Origin: Gordonia westfalica
Lineage (GTDB): Bacteria > Actinomycetota > Actinomycetes > Mycobacteriales > Mycobacteriaceae
Length of the DNA: 24,083 nt
Direction of reading: 5' to 3'
Assembly (NCBI RefSeq): GCF_900105725.1
Contig: NZ_FNLM01000011.1
Span: 1 to 24,083, forward strand
The notes under the pieces were generated by a model. That model did no database searches, was not told the origin of the DNA, and saw nothing but the letters and a program-made list of their open reading frames with translations. This document shows positions 1 to 8,707 of the stretch, in pieces. How positions within the stretch are numbered: the stretch's first letter is position 1; each line of letters opens with the position of its first letter. Made by a program: the position numbers and the translations under genes.

Positions 1-1724
1 CTTGGTGACCGACTTGCCGCCACTGGCGAGGGCGGCATCATGGCGGCGGGCCAGCTCTCGAAGATCCGTGATGAGTTCATGCGCCAGCGCGAGGCGGCTG
101 GGCGCGTGGCGCCTGGCGTCTCCGAACTCGGCGAGGCAATGCGCGTCCTGGGCGACAGACGTCGACCGCGGCGGAGAAGACACGGGCGCTGAAGTCGGCG
201 CTCGATTGCGTTGAACCCCGCCCGCACTGAGGGTGAGGCGATTGCCCGTCACAACGACGTGATGCGTCAGGTTGCTGACTCGACCAAGGAGGCTATCAAC
301 CAGTCTGAGGGGTTCGGTGCGGCGCTCCTGAGTCAGAAGCTGGGCATCGACACGGCAACGAAGAATGGTGCTGCGCTCCGGCAATCGCTGGTGGACATTG
401 TGGACGCCACAACTGATGCTGCCGCGTCGGGTGCTGATATGACGGAGCGGAATCGTCAGAACCAGGAGGCTCTCGCCCAGTTGGCGCGGCAGTATGGCCT
501 GACTGGTGAGCAGATCCGTGCCGCTGCAGACAAACTCGGTCTTGATGACGTCGAAGTGACGGTGGCCCTGAAGGGTGCCCCTGAGGCGGTCCAGCAATTG
601 GCGGCGATCTCCGCCAAGTGGAATGACATGCCGACCCAGAAGACGATGACGATCGACAGTTCGGCGGTTACCAAGGAGACGCAGGGTCTGCTGGAGCGGC
701 TGGGTGCGACGGTTGAGCGGATTCCGAACACCAATCAGGTGAAGATCACTGCGGATGATGCGGATGCTCGGGCGAAGATTCTGATGGTTACGCAGAACAT
801 CGCCGTGCTGAATGCGCTGCGGGCGAACCGAAGGTCGACCTCGACAAGGCTATGTTCGATCTGCGAAATAGTGAGGCCCGGGGAGCGCTTGAAGGGCTGG
901 ATCGTACCGCTGTGTCGCCGGCTGCTGGGCTAGTTATTGACCAGTTGCTGCAGGGCAAAGCCGTGTCGATGGAGCAGCTGAATACCTCTCGCAGACCACC
1001 GCGAATCCCAAGGTGGATATGGAGATCGCTGCGATTATGCAGAAGCTCGGTCTCATCAACACTGAGCTAGATCGGGCCGCCCGGAGCGTCAGGCATACAT
1101 CAATGTGCAGACTCGTGGTCTCAACCTCGGCGACACTACCCCGAGTGGCCAGGTGTGGCGCGGTCCCGGTCTGGCGAACAATGCTGACGGCTCGGTTCGC
1201 CGCTACGCACAGGGCGGTATTCGGGATCTCGAGCAGTATGCGAATGGGAAGTTGCCGAACCAGGCGGTCATCGAGAAGGCGCGCCCGAACACTCTGGTGC
1301 AGTGGGCTGAACCTGAGACTGGTGGTGAGGCGTTCATTCCTCTGGCCCCGGGGAAGCGGTCCAGGTCGACGAGCATTCTCGCGACAGTCGCGGACATGTT
1401 TGGTTACCAGCTCATTCCGGATGGGAATGTGCCGAACAGCCTTTCGGGTTGCTGGGTGCTATCGCTGGTGGTGGTGTCAAGCGTTTGGCGCAGGCTGCTG
1501 GCGTTGATGGTGTTCGCCGGTTCGCTGACGGCGGCATTCTGCGTCGCCTCGCTGAGGGTGAGGGTGCGTCCGGCCCGCTGACGGGCTCCCGTATGTGTGG
1601 GGTGGCGTGAACTGGGGCGACTGCTCTGGTGCCATGAGTGCGTTCGCCCGTAAGGCTGCCGGTTTGGACCCGTTCGGTGGGCGTTTCACCACTGCCACGA
1701 TGGGTGCGCAGATTCAGCAGATGG
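1..1724 (+). repeat. Terminal direct repeat, left copy
   Basis: This matches 22357-24083 in the same orientation, with scattered single-base indels. It implies that the sequence overlaps itself and could be closed into a circle of about 22.36 kb. Confidence 0.93.
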
Positions 1725-3475
1725 GTGGCCAGTTGGGTCGCGGGTCGTCTGGGGATATGCGGTTCGGCTGGTACAACGGCGGCGCCGGGGTGGGCATACT
1801 GCCGGCACTCTCCCGGATGGGACGAACGTTGAGATGGGCGGCCAGAACGGTGGCGGCATGCTGGGCGGCTCTGTGGGGCTGATGATCCGCAGTTTTCTGA
1901 GCATGCGTTCATCAAGGTTGATCCGTCGTGGACTGATCCGGGTTCTGATTCGGGTGGTTGGGTGCAGCGTCCGGATGGGACGTGGGTGCAGACCGGCCCG
2001 GGCGGATACGACGCCACAGGCGGTTCAGGCACCTCGGGCAGTAGCACTGGGGATAAGAGCATTTCGGGCCGCCTCGGTGCCGTGGCGAACACGTTCGTGT
2101 CCGAGCAGATCGCGGACATGCTCAAGGTGTTCTCCATCAACGACACCCCGGCATCCTGGGCGCCCTCGCTGAATACGAGAACTCGCAGCAGCAATCGGGT
2201 TCGGGGACGAAGGTGTCGCCGGAGGAGCGTGAGCGGGCGAAGGCCGAGTATGACGCGGCGAAGGACTCCCTCAAGTCCGACTATGAGAACGCGAAGCTGA
2301 CTCGGAAGCAGGACTACGACCGCAAGAAGCAAGATCTCGAGAACCAGTTCACGCTCAAGAAGATCGATCGCGCCACCTACGAACGTCAGCTGAACGATCT
2401 CAAGCACAAGTTTGAGAACGACGAGCTGGCGAAGAAGCAGGAGTACGACTCCCGTGTGGCGGAGGCCAAGTCGAAGTATGACTCTGCGACGGGCAAGACA
2501 CCGAAGCCGGGTGAGGCGGGGTCTGATCCGTCGGCTGCTCTGGGGTTGAAGCAGAAGTACGAGGACGAGAAGCTCGCACGGAAGCAGCAGTACGACCAGG
2601 AGAAGGCTGCCCGTAAGGAACGGTACGAGGCCGATAAGAAGGCTCTGCAGGCGCAGAAGCTCGACAAGGATCTGAACAAGCGACGTTCGGATGAGTTGAA
2701 GGCCCAGTACGACTCGGATATGGCGGGGATGAAGGCCCGCTATGAGTCGGCGGAGTTGGCGAAGAAGCAGGAGTTTGAGCGTTCTGCCCAGTCGGCTCCG
2801 TCGGTGGGTGCCCGCCCGGGTGTGACTGATCCGGGGACGGTGAAGCCTCGTCCTGGCGAAGACCTCGGCGGCACGGCTGCTGGTGGTGCGCCGACGGGGA
2901 ATGCGATCAAGGACGCGTTCCGGTCCGGTTTGCGTGAGGCGTGGCGTCAGGGTCCTCCGTGGGAGGCCACCGACTGGATCATCAACAAAGAGTCCAGCTG
3001 GAATCCGACCGCCACAAATCCGTCGTCGGGGGCGTTCGGTCTGCCCCAGTTCTTGGGATCGACGAAGGACCAGTATCTGCCGGATTCGTCACCCGATCCG
3101 CGGGTGCAGGGCGAAGCCTATGACCGATATGTGGGTGACCGTTACGGCGACCCGCTGAAGGCGAAGGATCACCACGTCAACGCCGGCTGGTACGAGCGGG
3201 GTGGTGTCATCCACGAGGGTGCGAACATCATGCTCAACGGGCTGGGGCACAAGGAAACTGCGCTGCCGTTCGATCCGCGGGATCTGAAAGCCTCACTCGA
3301 CCGTGGCGGGGCGGCCCCGGCTGTCCTCGTTGAGAAGCTGGACCAACTCATCTCCGTGATCTCCGCAATGGACGGCGGGACAACGAACGTCACCCTGCGA
3401 GACGAACGCGCCTACTACGAGCGGGAACGCCGCCAGCAGCGGGCACGGCACAAGGCTATGAGCGGAGGCCGCTAG
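1..3475 (+). CDS. Tape measure protein, C-terminal part (arm 1, broken by indels)
   Basis: This is the arm 1 copy of the tape measure gene, starting at about residue 633 of the 1792-residue reconstruction. Compared with arms 2 and 3 it carries single-base changes near 156 (A lost), 205 (T gained), 829 (C lost), 986 (C lost), 1084 (G lost), 1447 (G lost), 1588 (C lost), 1788 (G lost) and 2147 (C lost), so no long frame survives before 2213. From 2213 to 3475 the frame is intact. That stretch encodes the charged coiled coil, the lytic transglycosylase-like domain (Glu of NKESSWNP at 2990-2992) and the C-terminal GGVIHEGANI segment. The stop TAG directly abuts the next start. Nearly all the changes fall in homopolymers and the other copies read through, so I treat them as sequence errors and not as true pseudogenisation. 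The domains are described under the complete copy at 8708-14084. Confidence 0.85.
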
Positions 3476-4402
3476 ATGGGGATGCAGATCACCCTTATCG
3501 GTACGTCGGGGATGCGGTGGCCTGTCCACGGCATCGAACGGCATGCCGGCCTCACCCTCAGTGAGGGTGGGGTGGAAGGTCTCATCGATTCTCCCGTGGA
3601 AACGCAGTGGGTGGAGGACACGGAGATGGGTGTCGTGTTCGGTGGGGTGCGGTATCTGCCCCGCGACATGACCCTCGGTTTCTATGTGTCGGATGCGTTG
3701 TCGGATGAGACGGAGATCGGGCGTCTTGAGTCTGATTTCCGTATGGATTTCGCAGCCCAGCCGGATGAGTGGGATGCCAACTTTCAGCACACTCAGGTTG
3801 AGGTGGGGTCGGATCTGTCGGGTGAGCGTCGTTTGACGATGCAGCTTCGGGAAGCTCCCGAGTTGAAGACCCAGCGTGACCCGTACACGCAGCAGTTTTA
3901 TGACATCACGTATGAGTTGCGGGCGCCGATGCCGTTGTGGGATTCCGGCAAAGAGGTGACGGTGTTTGAGGGTTCGGGGACGTCGGGGTCGGGGACGATT
4001 CTGGTGTCGAATCCGACGGACACTCCGTTGCGGCAGACGTGGGTGTTGACGCGCGGGAAGTGGACGTTGCCTGATCCGTCGTGGCGTGGCAAGCGGGGGC
4101 AGCGCGCCCCGTCAGGTCCGTACGCGGCGCGGACGGTCGCCCTACCCGAGATCACATCGAGCGATCAGGGTGTGCGGATCACCCGGGAACGCCGCAAGCT
4201 GCATGCGATGACGTTCACCGGCTCCAACTTCCTCGGGCGGATGAACGGGCAGTGGATCATTCACGACATCCCCCCATACACGCCGCCCACCTTGTTGCCG
4301 ATCTCCTACACCAACGCCCCTGCGGGTGGTGCCCGGGCTGAGCTGCATCAGCCGCGTCTGTGGACTCGCCCTGTCGGACTTGAGATGCCGGGACTGTCAT
4401 GA
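3476..4402 (+). CDS. Distal tail (Dit)-like minor tail protein, arm 1
   Basis: This 308-residue protein is encoded immediately after the tape measure gene, the usual position of the distal tail protein that joins the tail tube to the tip and baseplate. The start is ATG 3476, one base after the tape measure stop. A GGAGG site at 3464-3468, seven bases upstream, supports this start over the second ATG at 3482. The N-terminal half is a beta-rich segment with a GLIDSPVETQW stretch. The C-terminal half has a galectin-like or carbohydrate-binding-like character typical of actinophage Dit proteins, with WTLPDPSWRGKRGQRAP and NGQWIIHDIPPYTPPTLLPI. No signal peptide or membrane segment is visible. Its stop overlaps the next start in an ATGA tetranucleotide, which suggests translational coupling. 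The assignment rests on gene order and overall character, not on a catalytic motif. Confidence 0.75.
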   Translation: MGMQITLIGTSGMRWPVHGIERHAGLTLSEGGVEGLIDSPVETQWVEDTEMGVVFGGVRYLPRDMTLGFYVSDALSDETEIGRLESDFRMDFAAQPDEWDANFQHTQVEVGSDLSGERRLTMQLREAPELKTQRDPYTQQFYDITYELRAPMPLWDSGKEVTVFEGSGTSGSGTILVSNPTDTPLRQTWVLTRGKWTLPDPSWRGKRGQRAPSGPYAARTVALPEITSSDQGVRITRERRKLHAMTFTGSNFLGRMNGQWIIHDIPPYTPPTLLPISYTNAPAGGARAELHQPRLWTRPVGLEMPGLS

Positions 4403-6026
4403 CTGCACCTGTAATCGACTACGACACCCTGACGCTTCAGGAGAAGTGTGAAGCGATCTGGGAGGTTACGGCGGCGGAGGAACGCCGTCTGGCGAAGATG
4501 CAACGCACCCAGCCGGGGGTGTTCATTTTCGACGGCCACCAACGGCTACAGCACCTCCTATTGGAGGTTGCTGACCTGGCGGTGGAGGACAAGGAAAACG
4601 ACACCGGCTCCATCACCCTGTCGATCCCATTCGAGCATCCGGTGGCGCAGTGGATGAACGACGACATCGGCCGCATCAAGCGTGGTGAGGGCGAGTTCTT
4701 CCACATCGATGTGGAACACAACGGTATCCGTGTCACGGGCCGCTATGACGAGAAGACGGTGAAGAAGGATGGGATGGGGCAGCGGATGCTGCACGTCACA
4801 TTCCTCACCGACTACGAAAACCTGAAGTGGATCGACGTCTGGTCGAATCCGTTCCTGCCCGCCATCTTCCAGTTCCCCCGCATCTTCCTGTTGGCCGGAC
4901 CCTCCATCTGGGTGCTGAAAACAGCGCTCCTGCTGCAGCTGTGGCGCATCAACTCGAGTATCTGGCAAATCCCAGACGACCCCATGAACCCCTCCACCTG
5001 GTTGGACGGGTTGGACATGTCGAACTGGGACATCGTCATCAAACCCACCACCTTCCTCCAAGACATGGCCGCCGGCACAACGTGGTCGCTGTTCATGTCC
5101 AGGTGGGGGAAGTGGCATGACCGGGCAGAGATGATCCTGAAGGACGCCGAACTGTCCGTGGTCACCCGCCGCTACCGCAAAGGCGACCCCGAACCATGGC
5201 CAGGAGCTTTCCTCACCGGAATCAAGGACGGAGCCTTGGTCGTCGACATCGTCGACAAATCCGGCCACATGGAAGGCGCAGCCAACGGCGGCACCATCTT
5301 CGACGGCTTCACCCGCACCATCCGCCAACTGATCGGCGACTTCATCGAAGACGCCGAAACCGAGCTGACGGGGGCACCCACCTGGCCGTCAAAGTTCTAC
5401 CAAGACATGTTCGGCACCCCCAAAGGCTTCCCGTTCGTCCACTTCCCCGCAGACTCCGGCATCGAAACCGAATTCACCACAACACCATCCAAGGGCGTCA
5501 TCATCAACGCCGGCGGACAATCAGCCCCCGGAGTGAACGAACTCATCAGCGCTGGCATCCAGACGGTCGGCGACCTCGTCACATCCAACCTGAATATCGG
5601 CGGCTACGGAATTGGCGCGCAAGGTGGCGCCATCGATGCGGTGTTGAAGCCGTTTTATACGGACACGGTGTTGGCGTGGATTTCGGTGAAGTTGCCTCAT
5701 CGGATTGCGCAGTCCGGGTCGTCGCATTACAAGGAGTATCACCTTGACCTGCCGGGGAAGGCGTACACGCTGTCGTCGGTGATGGCGATTCGTGCGGGGA
5801 TTGTGGCGACGGCGCGGAAGAAGAACGCCAAGGTGAAGGTGACGGCGTTGACTCCGTATGTGGTGGGTTGGCCTGGGTATGGCCACCTCTACAAGGGTGA
5901 TCGTGGTTCGTTTGAGGTGGCTGGTGATACGCGCCGTGAGATTCATGTTGAGCGGGTGATGTCGGCGAAGTGGAGTGGTCGGCGGATCATTTTGCGCAGT
6001 GGGAACTCGAGTTTGGTCCGCGTGAG
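4399..6026 (+). CDS. Gp37-like minor tail protein, truncated at inversion junction (arm 1)
   Basis: This is the arm 1 copy of the Siphovirus ReqiPepy6 Gp37-like protein. It starts with ATG overlapping the Dit-like stop (ATGA, 4399-4402). The frame runs cleanly to about 5971, where one T of a TT pair seen in arm 2 is missing. After that the open frame to 6195 is artificial, first frameshifted and then running into the reversed arm. True homology with arm 2 ends at 6026, after the codons for FGPRE. If the T is restored, this strand meets a TGA at 6069-6071 inside the centre, whereas arm 2 read on the minus strand stays open. The protein is described under the arm 2 copy. Confidence 0.8.
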
Positions 6027-6155
6027 CGATGGACCGATGACTGCGTCGATCGCATCGTTTGGAGTGCGTGACGATGCTCGAGTGTTCGGCGAGCTCGACG
6101 CAGCAGTCGCCAAACCAGCAATCTCACGCATCAAACGAGTCATCGGGTCCTCATC
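6027..6155. other. Centre of first inverted junction
   Basis: These 129 bases separate two inverted copies, arm 1 ending at 6026 and arm 2 beginning at 6156, and are not themselves a clean palindrome. Read on the minus strand they continue the Gp37-like frame for 43 codons without a stop, including DEDPMTRLMREIAGL, which looks like a natural continuation. Read on the plus strand they soon stop. The centre is therefore probably genuine minus-strand phage sequence, and the plus arm was cut short. Weak residual symmetry remains at its edges (GGACC-GATGACT against GGACCCGATGACT), so part of it may be degraded arm sequence. I recognise no adapter or primer sequence. Confidence 0.75.
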
Positions 6156-7784
6156 CTCACGCGGACCAAACTCGAGTTCCCACTGCGCAAAATGATCCGC
6201 CGACCACTCCAACTTCGCCGACATCACCCGCTCAACATGAATCTCACGGCGCGTATCACCAGCCACCTCAAACGAACCACGATCACCCTTGTAGAGGTGG
6301 CCATACCCAGGCCAACCCACCACATACGGAGTCAACGCCGTCACCTTCACCTTGGCGTTCTTCTTCCGCGCCGTCGCCACAATCCCCGCACGAATCGCCA
6401 TCACCGACGACAGCGTGTACGCCTTCCCCGGCAGGTCAAGGTGATACTCCTTGTAATGCGACGACCCGGACTGCGCAATCCGATGAGGCAACTTCACCGA
6501 AATCCACGCCAACACCGTGTCCGTATAAAACGGCTTCAACACCGCATCGATGGCGCCACCTTGCGCGCCAATTCCGTAGCCGCCGATATTCAGGTTGGAT
6601 GTGACGAGGTCGCCGACCGTCTGGATGCCAGCGCTGATGAGTTCGTTCACTCCGGGGGCTGATTGTCCGCCGGCGTTGATGATGACGCCCTTGGATGGTG
6701 TTGTGGTGAATTCGGTTTCGATGCCGGAGTCTGCGGGGAAGTGGACGAACGGGAAGCCTTTGGGGGTGCCGAACATGTCTTGGTAGAACTTTGACGGCCA
6801 GGTGGGTGCCCCCGTCAGCTCGGTTTCGGCGTCTTCGATGAAGTCGCCGATCAGTTGGCGGATGGTGCGGGTGAAGCCGTCGAAGATGGTGCCGCCGTTG
6901 GCTGCGCCTTCCATGTGGCCGGATTTGTCGACGATGTCGACGACCAAGGCTCCGTCCTTGATTCCGGTGAGGAAAGCTCCTGGCCATGGTTCGGGGTCGC
7001 CTTTGCGGTAGCGGCGGGTGACCACGGACAGTTCGGCGTCCTTCAGGATCATCTCTGCCCGGTCATGCCACTTCCCCCACCTGGACATGAACAGCGACCA
7101 CGTTGTGCCGGCGGCCATGTCTTGGAGGAAGGTGGTGGGTTTGATGACGATGTCCCAGTTCGACATGTCCAACCCGTCCAACCAGGTGGAGGGGTTCATG
7201 GGGTCGTCTGGGATTTGCCAGATACTCGAGTTGATGCGCCACAGCTGCAGCAGGAGCGCTGTTTTCAGCACCCAGATGGAGGGTCCGGCCAACAGGAAGA
7301 TGCGGGGGAACTGGAAGATGGCGGGCAGGAACGGATTCGACCAGACGTCGATCCACTTCAGGTTTTCGTAGTCGGTGAGGAATGTGACGTGCAGCATCCG
7401 CTGCCCCATCCCATCCTTCTTCACCGTCTTCTCGTCATAGCGGCCCGTGACACGGATACCGTTGTGTTCCACATCGATGTGGAAGAACTCGCCCTCACCA
7501 CGCTTGATGCGGCCGATGTCGTCGTTCATCCACTGCGCCACCGGATGCTCGAATGGGATCGACAGGGTGATGGAGCCGGTGTCGTTTTCCTTGTCCTCCA
7601 CCGCCAGGTCAGCAACCTCCAATAGGAGGTGCTGTAGCCGTTGGTGGCCGTCGAAAATGAACACCCCCGGCTGGGTGCGTTGCATCTTCGCCAGACGGCG
7701 TTCCTCCGCCGCCGTAACCTCCCAGATCGCTTCACACTTCTCCTGAAGCGTCAGGGTGTCGTAGTCGATTACAGGTGCAGTCAT
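6027..7784 (-). CDS. Siphovirus ReqiPepy6 Gp37-like minor tail protein (arm 2, 3'-partial)
   Basis: The protein begins MTAPVIDYDTLTLQEKCEAIW and belongs to the Gp37-like family of actinophage tail-tip proteins, which occupies the hub or tail-associated position after Dit. Family features visible are an N-terminal beta domain with IPFEHPVAQWMNDD and FHIDVEHNGIRVTGRYDEK, a long middle region with many Trp residues (about residues 140-250), and a C-terminal beta region with LPGKAYTLSSVMAIRAGIVATARKK and GDRGSFEVAGDTRREIHVERV. About 543 codons lie inside the arm and 43 more continue into the junction centre, so 586 residues are readable and the natural end is missing. The open frame continues to 5943, but the part below 6027 comes from the reversed arm and is not protein-coding. 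The start overlaps the Dit-like stop by four bases. A tip-assembly or cell-wall contact role is family-level inference; no enzyme motif is visible. Confidence 0.85.
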
Positions 7785-8707
7785 GACAGTCCCGGCATCT
7801 CAAGTCCGACAGGGCGAGTCCACAGACGCGGCTGATGCAGCTCAGCCCGGGCACCACCCGCAGGGGCGTTGGTGTAGGAGATCGGCAACAAGGTGGGCGG
7901 CGTGTATGGGGGGATGTCGTGAATGATCCACTGCCCGTTCATCCGCCCGAGGAAGTTGGAGCCGGTGAACGTCATCGCATGCAGCTTGCGGCGTTCCCGG
8001 GTGATCCGCACACCCTGATCGCTCGATGTGATCTCGGGTAGGGCGACCGTCCGCGCCGCGTACGGACCTGACGGGGCGCGCTGCCCCCGCTTGCCACGCC
8101 ACGACGGATCAGGCAACGTCCACTTCCCGCGCGTCAACACCCACGTCTGCCGCAACGGAGTGTCCGTCGGATTCGACACCAGAATCGTCCCCGACCCCGA
8201 CGTCCCCGAACCCTCAAACACCGTCACCTCTTTGCCGGAATCCCACAACGGCATCGGCGCCCGCAACTCATACGTGATGTCATAAAACTGCTGCGTGTAC
8301 GGGTCACGCTGGGTCTTCAACTCGGGAGCTTCCCGAAGCTGCATCGTCAAACGACGCTCACCCGACAGATCCGACCCCACCTCAACCTGAGTGTGCTGAA
8401 AGTTGGCATCCCACTCATCCGGCTGGGCTGCGAAATCCATACGGAAATCAGACTCAAGACGCCCGATCTCCGTCTCATCCGACAACGCATCCGACACATA
8501 GAAACCGAGGGTCATGTCGCGGGGCAGATACCGCACCCCACCGAACACGACACCCATCTCCGTGTCCTCCACCCACTGCGTTTCCACGGGAGAATCGATG
8601 AGACCTTCCACCCCACCCTCACTGAGGGTGAGGCCGGCATGCCGTTCGATGCCGTGGACAGGCCACCGCATCCCCGACGTACCGATAAGGGTGATCTGCA
8701 TCCCCAT
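7781..8707 (-). CDS. Distal tail (Dit)-like minor tail protein, arm 2
   Basis: This is the arm 2 copy of the 308-residue Dit-like protein. Its translation is identical to the arm 1 copy, so both copies are probably correct over this stretch. It lies between the tape measure gene (stop abutting its ATG) and the Gp37-like gene (four-base overlap), with no room for separate promoters. The three tail-tip genes should therefore be co-transcribed and translationally coupled. The purine-rich ribosome site lies inside the last codons of the tape measure gene. Confidence 0.75.
   Translation of the reverse strand: MGMQITLIGTSGMRWPVHGIERHAGLTLSEGGVEGLIDSPVETQWVEDTEMGVVFGGVRYLPRDMTLGFYVSDALSDETEIGRLESDFRMDFAAQPDEWDANFQHTQVEVGSDLSGERRLTMQLREAPELKTQRDPYTQQFYDITYELRAPMPLWDSGKEVTVFEGSGTSGSGTILVSNPTDTPLRQTWVLTRGKWTLPDPSWRGKRGQRAPSGPYAARTVALPEITSSDQGVRITRERRKLHAMTFTGSNFLGRMNGQWIIHDIPPYTPPTLLPISYTNAPAGGARAELHQPRLWTRPVGLEMPGLS

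Larger units (their letters stand above)
1..6026 (+). repeat. Inverted-repeat arm 1
   Basis: This is the inverse complement of 6156-12188 throughout, apart from about ten single-base differences, mostly losses in homopolymers. The position sum is constant at 12183 over 2213-5970, so that stretch is collinear without indels. Confidence 0.95.

Noticed and set aside
2213..2800. CRISPR-like or tandem DNA repeat in the KQxYD region
   Set aside because: The repetition is at the protein level (a coiled coil with Lys/Gln/Tyr/Asp heptads). DNA units are neither identical nor evenly spaced.
5943..6195. Extensions of the 598- and 613-codon frames across the first junction
   Set aside because: Beyond 6026 on the plus strand and below 6027 on the minus strand the frames read the opposite arm, so the extra residues are antisense of the same gene.
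6855..7625. 256-codon ORF antisense to the Gp37-like gene (also 4558-5328)
   Set aside because: It is Gly/Val/Asp-rich with no recognisable family, and the true gene lies on the other strand with coupled starts.
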